Both the position numbers and the translations under genes were made by a program. From assembly GCA_022826755.1 (NCBI GenBank), contig JAJDUG010000008.1, forward strand, positions 62,001 to 126,000: a DNA stretch of 64,000 nt. The letters are read 5' to 3'. The notes below the pieces were generated by a model that worked only from the letters and a program-made list of their open reading frames with translations, made no database searches and was not told where the DNA came from. Of this stretch, positions 53,816 through 61,581 are shown in pieces. Position 1 is the first letter of the stretch. Each line of letters opens with the position of its first letter. The stretch is from Acidobacteriota bacterium (GTDB lineage: Bacteria; Acidobacteriota; Terriglobia; Versatilivoradales; Versatilivoraceae).

Positions 53816-56188
53816 CTACAGGTCGCTCGGCCTCGCCAGGCGGTAGCCGACCCCGCGTAGGGTGATGATATAGGTGGAGCTGTCCGCGTCATCGCCAAGC
53901 TTGCGGCGGAGCCTCTTCACGTAGGTTCGAACCAGTCGGGGATCGCCTCTCTCCCGCCTCCGCCACACCTGACGCAGTAGTGAATCATAGGTGATGACCC
54001 GTCCCGGGTCGACCGAAAGGACTCTGAGCAAATCGAACTCGGTGGCCGTCAGCTCCAGAGGTATCCCGGCCAGCGTCACCCTCCGTTCCTGGTAGTCGAT
54101 CGCGAGGTCACCCAGCCTGAAGGGTTCGGGCGGCTCGGCAACTCTGCGCAAAATCGCCTGGACTCTTGCTGTCAGCTCCGTGTGCGAAAAGGGCTTGACA
54201 ATGTAATCGGCAGCCCCCTTCTGCAGAGCCTTGGCCACAGTCTCGTCCCTCCCGTAAGCGGAGATGAAGATGACCGGCAGGTCGGCCATCTCCGGAACCT
54301 GTTCCATCAACTCGATGCCGTCCCTCCCTGGCAGCATCAGGTCCAGCAGCACCAGTTGGGGCTTCTTCGTTTCGATGAGATGAGGCACCTGTTGAGGGTC
54401 GCCGGTCACAACCGCCTCGTAACCCACACCCGACAGAGCGTCCCGAACCATGCGGAGCATCAGCCGGTCGTCGTCCACCACCAGGATGGGTATCCCCTCC
54501 CGGCTTTCCTTCGGCGAGCGCGCGGGGCTCCGCCCGAAACCGGCAGGTGCCCGGCTGGATCTCTCCTCGGCTACCGGAATCGTGAAGGTAAACCTTGCAC
54601 CCAGGCCCACCCCGCCGCTTTCGGCCCGGATGCGCCCCCCGTGGGCCTCCACCAGCCCTTTGCAAATGGCCAGGCCCAAGCCCGACCCCCTGATGCCGCC
54701 CTGACTGTCGCCGACGCGCGCGTATTTTCGGAACAGGTGAGGCAACTGCTCGGGCGGTATGCCCCGGCCTTCATCGGAGACCGAAATGGCCACGTAGACT
54801 CCATCCTGCGCGGCTGACACCCGGATGGGAAACGTCTCGGGAGAGTGCCGCGCCGCGTTGGAGAAGAGGTTGTTGAGAACCTGGACGATACGACGCCGGT
54901 CGGCCAGCACCCGGGGCAGATCTGACGGGAGGTCGATCAGGAGAGCGTGTCGGCCGCCCCCGCTCAGGAAGGTATTCCTGGCTTGGTCCACCAAGTCGGC
55001 CATCTCTGCCGGCTCGGGGGTAACCGACAGAGTACCCGCCTCGATGCGCCCCGCATCCAGCAGGTCGCTGACCAGGCGCCTCATGTGATCGGCCTGTTCT
55101 TCGATGACACGGAAAAACTGCAATATCTCGGCCAGGTCCGGGGCCGGAGAGGCATCAAGCACGGTGGCGGCAGAGCCCTTTATTGCGGCTAGCGGCGTCC
55201 GCAATTCGTGGCTCACCAGGCTCAGAAACTTGGTCCGTGCCCGCTCCAGTTCCTCCAGCGGCGCCATGTCCTGCAGGGTGACCACCACCGACTCGATGAC
55301 GCCGTCCTCGGAACGGATGGGCGTGGCATTGAGCAGCGTGGTAACGCTCCGACCGTCCGGAACCTCGAGCACGATCTCTTCGGCGCGTACCGGCGTGGCG
55401 CCGCTCAGCAACTGCGCCAGGGGAAACTCTTCCAGGGAGATTTCCTGTCCGTCGGCGCGCCGGAACTTCACCACCTCCAGCAACTGCTCAGCCGACTGTC
55501 CTGGCGCCAGCAAACCCTCGACAATCCGCCTCGCTTCCCGATTGACCAAGGCTGGCTGGCCGGTCCTCGCATCAAACACCATCACACCCACCGGCGACGT
55601 GTCGACCAGGGCCTCCAGGTCGCCCCGGGCCCGATGCTCGTCACGGTAAGTGCGCGCGTTGGCGATGGCCGTGGCCGCCTGGGCGGCGAACAACACCAGC
55701 ATCTCCTCATCCTCGTTGGTGAACTGTTGTCCGCCGGCCTTCCCGGCCAGAAAGAAGATGCCGACATACACGCCGCGGTGACGCATCGGCGTTCCCTGCA
55801 TGGTCTTCGGCAGTATCGGGTGCGGGGAAATGCCAAGCGACCGGACGTGACCGGGAATGTCCGTCACCCTCACCGCGCTCTCCATATCCCGGAAATGTTC
55901 GAACAGCCGCGGCCCGTCCTCCCACTCCACAATCTGGCGGTGCTCGTCCGCGGTAAAGCCGGAAGAGACGAAGTCCTCGGCCTGCCCCGAGCCGTCGATG
56001 GTCGCGATCAGACCATAGCGCGCCCCGGTCAGCGAGCGGGCGCTCTCCACAACCTCGGACAAGACCGTGTCGAGGTCGAGGCTTGCGCTAATGCGCAGGC
56101 TGGCAGCGCTCAGCTTGGAGATGCGATCCCGCAGCACCTCGATCTCCTGCATCAGCTCCTCGCTACTCTTCAATTCCCCACCCCCCAT
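53816..56188 (-). CDS. Hybrid sensor histidine kinase fused to an OmpR/PhoB-type response regulator
   Basis: 790 residues, all cytoplasmic: an N-terminal coiled-coil start (about 8-30), GAF (about 30-185), PAS (about 195-310), HisKA with SHELRTPL (His327), HATPase_c (NNLFSNAARHS, DEGRGIPPEQ, GSGLGLAICKG, about 430-545), a linker, a receiver with VVDDDRL and LLDLMLPGRDG (Asp616) and Lys in VKPFS (about 575-690), and a winged-helix DNA-binding domain (about 705-787, ELTATEFDLLRVLS, VRTYVKRLRRKLG, LRGVGYRLA). So input, kinase and DNA-binding output are in one chain. No membrane segment; the GAF domain probably senses a ligand, redox state or light. Target genes unknown. Confidence 0.92.
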   Translation of the reverse strand: MGGGELKSSEELMQEIEVLRDRISKLSAASLRISASLDLDTVLSEVVESARSLTGARYGLIATIDGSGQAEDFVSSGFTADEHRQIVEWEDGPRLFEHFRDMESAVRVTDIPGHVRSLGISPHPILPKTMQGTPMRHRGVYVGIFFLAGKAGGQQFTNEDEEMLVLFAAQAATAIANARTYRDEHRARGDLEALVDTSPVGVMVFDARTGQPALVNREARRIVEGLLAPGQSAEQLLEVVKFRRADGQEISLEEFPLAQLLSGATPVRAEEIVLEVPDGRSVTTLLNATPIRSEDGVIESVVVTLQDMAPLEELERARTKFLSLVSHELRTPLAAIKGSAATVLDASPAPDLAEILQFFRVIEEQADHMRRLVSDLLDAGRIEAGTLSVTPEPAEMADLVDQARNTFLSGGGRHALLIDLPSDLPRVLADRRRIVQVLNNLFSNAARHSPETFPIRVSAAQDGVYVAISVSDEGRGIPPEQLPHLFRKYARVGDSQGGIRGSGLGLAICKGLVEAHGGRIRAESGGVGLGARFTFTIPVAEERSSRAPAGFGRSPARSPKESREGIPILVVDDDRLMLRMVRDALSGVGYEAVVTGDPQQVPHLIETKKPQLVLLDLMLPGRDGIELMEQVPEMADLPVIFISAYGRDETVAKALQKGAADYIVKPFSHTELTARVQAILRRVAEPPEPFRLGDLAIDYQERRVTLAGIPLELTATEFDLLRVLSVDPGRVITYDSLLRQVWRRRERGDPRLVRTYVKRLRRKLGDDADSSTYIITLRGVGYRLARPSDL

Positions 56189-56587
56189 GAACTACCCCGA
56201 CCCAAGCCGCCGAGCCCAATCTCAAGCGAATAGCCAGGATTGAGACCGAGCGAACTCAGTGGATGCAAACCCCAGCACCCTGACCAATATGTTCACGATA
56301 ATAACACTAAAATACCTAATATATTCACACTATTGACATGATGTTTTTTCGTATGATGGCAGGCGATTGCGAATTCCAGGTACACCACCGTATCCGACCG
56401 CAAGACTCAAGACGATCTTGCTGAGCGGCATATGGCAGTCCGATGCGATGGACGAGTCTTCGCTGGAGTCTCGGCTATCTTGATCCGAAGACGATCACAA
56501 CCCGGCGTTCGCTCAATTTTCAGCAAACGCCCAGTCTCCTGCGAAGGTTCAGGAATCATTGATGGGAACCGGGGAAGGACAAGAAAC

Positions 56588-57391
56588 ATGCGGGGAGTAA
56601 TTGGAGCAGTGTACCTCGGAGTCTGGCTGGGATGGGTCATGGGCGTAGCGGCCCAGCTCCCGCCCGAGATCCAGGCGGACCGGTATCTGCTGCGGGCGGA
56701 CCGGCTGATGGAGGCCAAAGACCCCAAGGGGGCTCTCGAGCTGATCGGCAAGATCGTCGCCCTGCAAAAAGAGCACGGCTTGACCCTGCCCAACGAGTTT
56801 CATTTCCAACATGCGAGGGTGGCCATGTCGGCCGGCTCGGTCCAGCAGTCCTTGGATGCCGTGAACACCTACCTGCTGGCGGCCGGGAGAGAAGGCAAGT
56901 TCTATCGAGAGGCGCTGGCGTTGCTGGAAGAGGTGGAACAGTTTCAATCTTGGTTCGACGCTGAACTGACGTGCGCCGGAAAGTCTAGAGGGGCCGAATG
57001 CTGGATGGAGCTAACGGGCCAGCCGGGCTGCTACGTCTGGGATGACTACCTGATCACCGACCAGACCGTGACCTGGACCGGGCCATGCTCCGGGGGACGG
57101 GCTCAAGCAGAGGGAACGCTCCATTGGGTCTACAAAGGTGGCAAGGAGACTCTGGAAACAACAGGAAGTCTTACTGACAGCAAGCGGAGTGGCGACTGGG
57201 TTGATCGTTGGCCAAGTGGGCAGGTAGATGAAGGCCCCTATGTTGAGGGGAAGCGGCACGGCCAGTGGCTTGAGTACGCCTTCGGTCTTCAAATCGGCGG
57301 GTACGGATACAACGAAGGCCCCATGTTAAGGGAAAGAAGCACGGCAGATGGCTCTATCGCCAAAGAACTGGAAACAATCGAGTACCCGTGA
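56588..57391 (+). CDS. Secreted TPR-like/MORN-repeat protein, frameshifted near the end
   Basis: 267 residues as read, from ATG 56588 (GGAAGGA upstream). Signal peptide MRGVIGAVYLGVWLGWVMGVAA. Residues about 25-125 are helical, TPR-like (YLLRADRLMEAKDPKGALEL). The C-terminal part holds MORN-type repeats: GGKETLETTGSLTDSKRSG, SGQVDEGPYVEGKRHGQW. The frame then leaves the repeat pattern and stops; a one-base shift in the C run at 57319-57322 restores VKGKKHGRWLYRQ and further residues to a stop at 57463-57465. The upstream 399 bp (56189-56587) are AT-rich and hold no other gene. Confidence 0.75.
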   Translation: MRGVIGAVYLGVWLGWVMGVAAQLPPEIQADRYLLRADRLMEAKDPKGALELIGKIVALQKEHGLTLPNEFHFQHARVAMSAGSVQQSLDAVNTYLLAAGREGKFYREALALLEEVEQFQSWFDAELTCAGKSRGAECWMELTGQPGCYVWDDYLITDQTVTWTGPCSGGRAQAEGTLHWVYKGGKETLETTGSLTDSKRSGDWVDRWPSGQVDEGPYVEGKRHGQWLEYAFGLQIGGYGYNEGPMLRERSTADGSIAKELETIEYP

Positions 57392-57476
57392 CGGCTGTCA
57401 TTTGCGAGAACGGCGAATCCATCCGCACAGAAGGCGAATGGAAGGAGCGGTACCAATTCCGATGAGAAGGGAGAAC

Positions 57477-57688
57477 AGGGATGTTGCTGAATAACCCTAA
57501 AAGCCGGGCGGGGCGTTCTGAAATGCCCGAGGTCTGGTCGGAAGGGTTCGATGCCCCATGGTATGACAGTGCGTGGTGTGAACCAGAACCGTTCAGCCGG
57601 ACCTGACGTAGCTCCGACTGATCATCTTCTGCCAGCCAAGACCCAGGGGACGGAACCAAGTTATTCCAATAATTCAACAACGTCCCCT
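57477..57688 (+). mobile_element. Island element, copy 1 (terminal inverted repeats)
   Basis: Starts GGGATGTTGCTGAATAACCC, contains TCGATGCCCCATGGTATGAC and GACCTGACGTAGCTCCGACT, and ends TTATTCCAATAATTCAACAA followed by CGTCCCC. The ends are near-inverted copies (GTTGTTGAATTA-type). About 212 bp; no coding content. Confidence 0.65.
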
Positions 57689-57765
57689 TATATTCCCCCC
57701 TTTCTTTCCCCCAGGCTTGGAAAAGTGTTGATCAAAGAGACTAAATCAAAAGGAGGAAACCTAAC

Positions 57766-58377
57766 ATGACAACGCTCAGTTTTTTTGCCACGGCCGTAAC
57801 CATCATGGCTGCTATTGTCGGCTTCTTGGTGGTGCTCCGCCAAACCGGCAACTGGCCAAGGTGGCAGTCGATTCCCTTGTCAATTGTTGTGTCAACTATG
57901 TGTATCCTCGCCGTTCTAACTATGGTTCGTATTTTGTTTGATCAGACGGGGACCGATGATTCAACTGTCACGACTACAGTGGAACAAAGCACAAACCAAC
58001 CCAGCGAAGAGCAAATGGAACCTCCAGAAGAAACAGAACCTCAAATGGCAAAAGAGACGAAAGAGCGAACATTTTCATTTAGCAGAAGAAACCGCCATTG
58101 TAGCGGTTCCCATAGTGTGCGGTGGCCCGTCAGCGCTACTCCGGGTTGGGAAATTGACATCCACTCCATCAAGGATAATGTTACGGTGAAAAGTTCTCGA
58201 TCGAATTACGACGGAGTAGTTGACAAGACAAAAGACGGTTTCTTTATCGTCGGCCGAGTCATCAACAGTGGGAATTGCGTAAAAGCATTTGGACAAACTA
58301 TCGCCAAAGACGGCAGAGGCAGCCTCCATGTTGAAGGAACCTACATAGAGACACGGATGGTTCCAGATTCAAGCTGA
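57766..58377 (+). CDS. Uncharacterised membrane protein
   Basis: 203 residues with strong AGGAGGA 9 bp before the ATG. Two membrane helices (about 6-26 and 37-58), then a Thr/Glu/Pro-rich linker (about 62-105) and a C-terminal beta-rich domain (about 105-195) with two cysteines in RNRHCSG and SGNCVKA and a NVTVKSSRSNYDGVV strand pair. No family recognised. Its base composition is visibly more A/T-rich than the metabolic genes, and it is flanked by island elements, suggesting acquired DNA. The domain could be periplasmic. Confidence 0.6.
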   Translation: MTTLSFFATAVTIMAAIVGFLVVLRQTGNWPRWQSIPLSIVVSTMCILAVLTMVRILFDQTGTDDSTVTTTVEQSTNQPSEEQMEPPEETEPQMAKETKERTFSFSRRNRHCSGSHSVRWPVSATPGWEIDIHSIKDNVTVKSSRSNYDGVVDKTKDGFFIVGRVINSGNCVKAFGQTIAKDGRGSLHVEGTYIETRMVPDSS

Positions 58378-58485
58378 GTTGAGACGAGAAACAGCAGCGG
58401 CACCCGGCGATCATTTTTCTCCTGCAGTGGTCGACGTCATCGAGAGGGCAAGCGTACGTCGTCAGCGAGAATGGGGGGCAAAATA

Positions 58486-58692
58486 GGGGGCGTTGTTGAA
58501 TTACTGGAAATACCTGGTGCAGCGAGTCTGGAATGCTTTGGAAAGGGCTGGAAGGGCTTGATGCCGCATAGTTTGACAGAGTGAGCTGCGAACCAGGATC
58601 GTTCGGCCAGCCCTGATGTAGCTCCGACTGCTCACTTTCTGCTAGCCACAAAGTGCGGAACACAGTTATTCCAGTAGTTCAACAACGCCCCC
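58486..58692 (+). mobile_element. Island element, copy 2 (best inverted termini)
   Basis: Begins GGGGGCGTTGTTGAATTACT and ends AGTAGTTCAACAACGCCCCC, giving inverted termini of about 20 bp with few mismatches. Internal GACCTGA.GTAGCTCCGACT-type block shared with copy 1. 207 bp. The rest of the 390-bp gap 58378-58767 holds no gene. Confidence 0.72.
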
Positions 58693-58767
58693 GTACTCTC
58701 CGTTGATAGGCAAGTGTTCCAACGTAACCGTTGCGGACTCTCAGACACCTGAGAAAGGAGGAGCCTG

Positions 58768-59445
58768 ATGGCCAGCGAGGAGAGCACACGGTCCAGTGAG
58801 ACAAACGCCGTCGCCTTCGGTCCCGACATCGTCTTCAAACCACAAAAGACCGAGCCCTGCGAATTCTGGGCGGAGATCAGCGCAACAGATGACTCCGGCG
58901 TATCTGTCGACAATCTCAAGAAGAATGACGAACTGCGGATCATCGAAATCTCTGGGGCCTGTTCGTTCGCCAAAGGGAAATCCGGCCTGATCCTGAGCAT
59001 CATCGCTGCCGCTACTAACGTGGCTTTGGGAGGCGCGAGTGCTGCGGTTTGGAAAACCGCAGTCAACTCAATGCGAAAGGACCTCGATAAGCACATGGCT
59101 GCGAATACTGGCAATGCCAACAAGGACGGGGGCAAGAAACGAGATGGGTATGGACGAGAAGTCGGCGGCAGCGGGGATTACGAGACAGAGGAGGGTGGGA
59201 TCATCGTTTGCTTGCCGCGTGCACGCGGCGTGGTCTACTCAAGCGATAGGGTGCGCCGAAAAAAAACCGGGGGTGGGGGTAACGAGCAGGGAGGTTGGTT
59301 CTTTCCAACCCGGAGCGATGTCAGGGAGCCATGGGTAATACGTCACAACGGTGTTCTCCGCATCGCTGCGTTCGACAGCAATTACAGCGACAACGCTGGC
59401 AGCTATGAGATCAAGTTTTCTATCACGAGGCCGAAAATGGGGTGA
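58768..59445 (+). CDS. Uncharacterised protein with possible C-terminal beta-sandwich
   Basis: 225 residues; AAAGGAGGAG 7 bp before the ATG. An acidic N-terminal third, a Gly/Ala-rich hydrophobic stretch (about 73-95, LILSIIAAATNVALGGAS), a Gly/Lys-rich middle and a C-terminal strand set ending HNGVLRIAAFDSNYSDNAGS then YEIKFSITRP. That last motif weakly resembles the ends of PA-IL-type sugar-binding domains, but identification is not secure. No signal peptide. Lies between island elements in the accessory region. Confidence 0.55.
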   Translation: MASEESTRSSETNAVAFGPDIVFKPQKTEPCEFWAEISATDDSGVSVDNLKKNDELRIIEISGACSFAKGKSGLILSIIAAATNVALGGASAAVWKTAVNSMRKDLDKHMAANTGNANKDGGKKRDGYGREVGGSGDYETEEGGIIVCLPRARGVVYSSDRVRRKKTGGGGNEQGGWFFPTRSDVREPWVIRHNGVLRIAAFDSNYSDNAGSYEIKFSITRPKMG

Positions 59446-59469
59446 GCACCCTCGTGCTTGCCACCGTTG

Positions 59470-59593
59470 GGCAAAAACGGGGAACGTTGTTGAATAGCAG
59501 GAGATATCGGGCAGGGTGATGTTGAAATCCCTTGGATAGGGTCGGAAGGGCTCAATACACCGTAGTTCGACACGACACGGCCTGATGCGAACA
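59470..59593 (+). mobile_element. Island element, 5' half only
   Basis: GGGGAACGTTGTTGAATAGC to ACGGCCTGATGCGAAC; it keeps the AAGGGCTCAATACACCGTAG block matching copy 2 (AAGGGCTTGATGCCGCATAG), and breaks off just before copy 3, as if that copy had inserted. Confidence 0.5.
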
Positions 59594-59601
59594 AGGAGGA
59601 A

Positions 59602-59782
59602 AATAGGGGGCGTTGTTGAATTACTGGATAAACGGGGCGGGAGGGTTCGGAAATGCCTCGGATAAGGAAGAAAAGGGTCGAAGCCGGGTCGTGTGACAGG
59701 CTGCGCTGTGAATCAGGGCGGTTCGGACGGACCTGACGGAGAGTACGGAACAAGGTTATTCCAGAAAGTCAAGAACGTCGCT
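59602..59782 (+). mobile_element. Island element, copy 3
   Basis: Begins AATAGGGGGCGTTGTTGAAT, contains GTCGTGTGACAGGCTGCGCT and CGGTTCGGACGGACCTGACG, ends TTATTCCAGAAAGTCAAGAA CGTCGC (degenerate). Lies immediately 3' of the coiled-coil gene on the opposite strand. Confidence 0.6.
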
Positions 59783-59812
59783 TTATCTTGTCCCGGCTAA
59801 AACCGGTTTGGG

Positions 59813-60142
59813 CTACGACGTGAGGATCTTGTAAAGCAGGCCGAGCATGGGAATGAACAGCAGGCTGATGAGCGTCCAGATGATCTTGGTCAGGTTGTTC
59901 ATCTCCGCTCGGAGCGCGGTGAACTGAGCTTGCAGTGCGGTGAATTGAGCTTGCAGCCCATTGATCTGTGCTTGCATCTCAGACCGGAGCTCAGTGATCT
60001 GGGTTCCGATGGCGGTGATGACATTCTGGCCACTCAAGTTGCGCATCTCCTCGATGGCGGGATGGATCAGCTTGGGGTCCGCACCGCTGTCGATCAGGAC
60101 CCGATGAATTGCGCTGGTTTGAGGCTTGGACGAGGTCGGCAT
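59813..60142 (-). CDS. Membrane-anchored coiled-coil protein, short paralogue
   Basis: 109 residues; GGGAGAAAG before the ATG at 60140-60142. N-terminal MPTSSKPQTSAIHRVLIDSG...DPKLIHPAIEEMRNLSG (in parts) is a small helical head; residues about 46-85 are a coiled coil of one 11-residue unit ITELRSEMQAQ, two 7-residue units INGLQAQ and FTALQAQ and FTALRAEMNNL; the last 20 residues IIWTLISLLFIPMLGLLYKI are a transmembrane tail. Bdr-, DUF1640- and apolipoprotein-like proteins share such designs; no homology is claimed. TATACT -10-like box lies at about 60276-60281 on this strand. Confidence 0.72.
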   Translation of the reverse strand: MPTSSKPQTSAIHRVLIDSGADPKLIHPAIEEMRNLSGQNVITAIGTQITELRSEMQAQINGLQAQFTALQAQFTALRAEMNNLTKIIWTLISLLFIPMLGLLYKILTS

Positions 60143-60359
60143 CAGCTTTCTCCCTTTCCGGATGGGGTGATTCCGCTCACCCAACCCGTGGAAACGATTC
60201 AATTCAAAGAGGGAGAAAGGCACGGCCACGCCGGGACGGTCAGGACCGATCAGCACCGGCGAAACCAGACCTTGCACAGTATACCCCGACAGCCTCGCTC
60301 TTGCTGCCACGAATTCTTGCCCTGATTCCCTGCCTCCGTCTCCCGGCCACCGCAAACAA

Positions 60360-60460
60360 TCGGGGACATTGTCCAATGGCCGCCAATACCTGGTGGGGTG
60401 ATTCTGGACACGCTTTGGATCCGGCGAGGCAGACTCGTTCCCTACGATGTGACAGGCCGG
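60360..60460 (+). mobile_element. Degenerate island-element 5' end
   Basis: GGGGACATTGTCCAATGGCC, AATACCTGGTGGGGTGATTC, GACACGCTTTGGATCCGG resembles the first half of copy 2 (AATACCTGGTGCAGCGAGTC, AATGCTTTGGAAAGGG). Confidence 0.4.
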
Positions 60461-60479
60461 CTGCCTTCAGCACTCGACG

Positions 60480-60592
60480 AAAAGTCAGCCCCAGCCAAAG
60501 GAATAAGGCATAAATATGCGGGCGCGACGCCCGCGCTCCCGGGGGGCTTTGGGCGACCCGTGCCGATCCGAATTTTGCAAAGGGTTCACGGA
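60480..60592 (-). repeat. R4 GC-palindrome element, partial copy
   Basis: AGCCAAAGGAATAAGGCATA, TGCGGGCGCGACGCCCGCGC, ending GAATTTTGCAAAGGGTTCAC. Same order as other R4 copies. The gap 60143-60736 thus contains element remnants, this repeat and the left part of the duplication, but no gene. Confidence 0.65.
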
Positions 60593-60593
60593 A

Positions 60594-60712
60594 GAAAAGG
60601 GTCGAAAATGCGTCGTGTGACAGGCTGCTCTGTGAATTAGGGCAGTTCAGACGGACCTGACGTAGCCTAGGGAACGATGTTATTCCGGTGAGTCAAGAAC
60701 GTCGCTTTATCT
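60594..60712 (+). mobile_element. Island element, 3' part only
   Basis: AAAAGGGTCGAAAATGCGTC, GTGTGACAGGCTGCTCTGTG, CAGACGGACCTGACGTAGCC, TTATTCCGGTGAGTCAAGAA CGTCGC. Corresponds to the 3' part of copy 3, in the same position relative to the coiled-coil gene. Confidence 0.55.
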
Positions 60713-60736
60713 TATCCCGGCCAAAATCGGTTTGAA

Positions 60737-61198
60737 TTACGACGTGAGGATCTTGTAAAGCAGCCCGAGCATGGGAATGAACAGCAGGCTGACGAGCATC
60801 CAGATGATCTTGGTCAGGTGGTTCATCTCCGCTCGGAGCGCGGTGAATTGAGCTTGCAGCCCATTCATCTGTGCTTGCATATCAGCCCGGAGCTCGGTGA
60901 TCTGAACCTGCAGGCCGTTGATCTGAGCTTGCATCTCGGCCCGGAGTTCATTGATCTGAGTTTGCATCTCGGCCCGGAGTTCATTGATCTGAGTTTGCAC
61001 TTCGGACCGGAGCTCAGTGATCCGAGTTTGCACGTCGGACCGGAGCTCAGTGATCTGGGCTCCGATGGCGGTGACGACGTTCTGGCCGCTCAAGTTACGT
61101 ATCTCCTCGATGGCGGGATGGATCAGCTTGGGGTCCGCACCGCTGTCGATCAGGACCCGATGGATTGCGCTGGTCTGAGGCTTGGACGAGGTCGGCAT
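60737..61198 (-). CDS. Membrane-anchored coiled-coil protein, long paralogue
   Basis: 153 residues from ATG 61196-61198, preceded by GGGAGAAAG. Head and tail almost identical to the 109-residue paralogue (IIWMLVSLLFIPMLGLLYKI). The coiled coil is longer: units ITELRSDVQTR, ITELRSEVQTQ, INELRAEMQTQ, INELRAEMQAQ, INGLQVQ, ITELRADMQAQ, MNGLQAQ, FTALRAEMNHL, that is 11-residue units with two 7-residue ones. Function unknown; an inner-membrane tether with a rod-like cytoplasmic domain is inferred. -10-like TATACT upstream at about 61335-61340. Confidence 0.72.
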   Translation of the reverse strand: MPTSSKPQTSAIHRVLIDSGADPKLIHPAIEEIRNLSGQNVVTAIGAQITELRSDVQTRITELRSEVQTQINELRAEMQTQINELRAEMQAQINGLQVQITELRADMQAQMNGLQAQFTALRAEMNHLTKIIWMLVSLLFIPMLGLLYKILTS

Positions 61199-61581
61199 CG
61201 ACTTTCTCCCTTTACGGATGGGGTGATTTCGCTCACCCGACCCGTAGACACGATTTAATTCGAAGAGGGAGAAAGGCGCGGCCACGCCGGGACGGTCAGG
61301 ACCGATAAACACCAGTCATGGCCAGCAGAAACCAGTATACCACATTACCTTGCTATGCCGCCACAAATCCCTACCCGGCTTCCCTGATTCAGTCTCCTGG
61401 CACACTGGAACAAACGGGCAACCACAAGGGTTGACCCGACGTTGGGGGGACAGCGCGAGACAGCCCAGGAAAGATTTCCCTCCAGCGCCCATCCCATCGA
61501 GAACCCGCGCGGTTCCTCCTGGTCGCTTCAGGTATACTGTGGCGAAATTCATTCATTGAACCGATTCACCGAGGAGACCCC
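61199..61581. other. Intergenic region, right part of duplication plus unassigned DNA
   Basis: 61199 to about 61405 matches 60143-60345 of the first paralogue's upstream region, including the CAGTATACC block. From about 61405 to 61581 no gene or repeat is recognised; it should carry the promoter of the DUF1080 gene. Confidence 0.45.

Noticed and set aside
56333-56357. TTGACA followed by TATGAT as a promoter upstream of the MORN protein gene
   Set aside because: The spacer is only 13 bp, outside the working range for a standard sigma-70 promoter.
61316-61552. A 78-codon frame upstream of the DUF1080 gene
   Set aside because: Overlaps the duplicated coiled-coil upstream region and an empty gap; no ribosome site or family resemblance.
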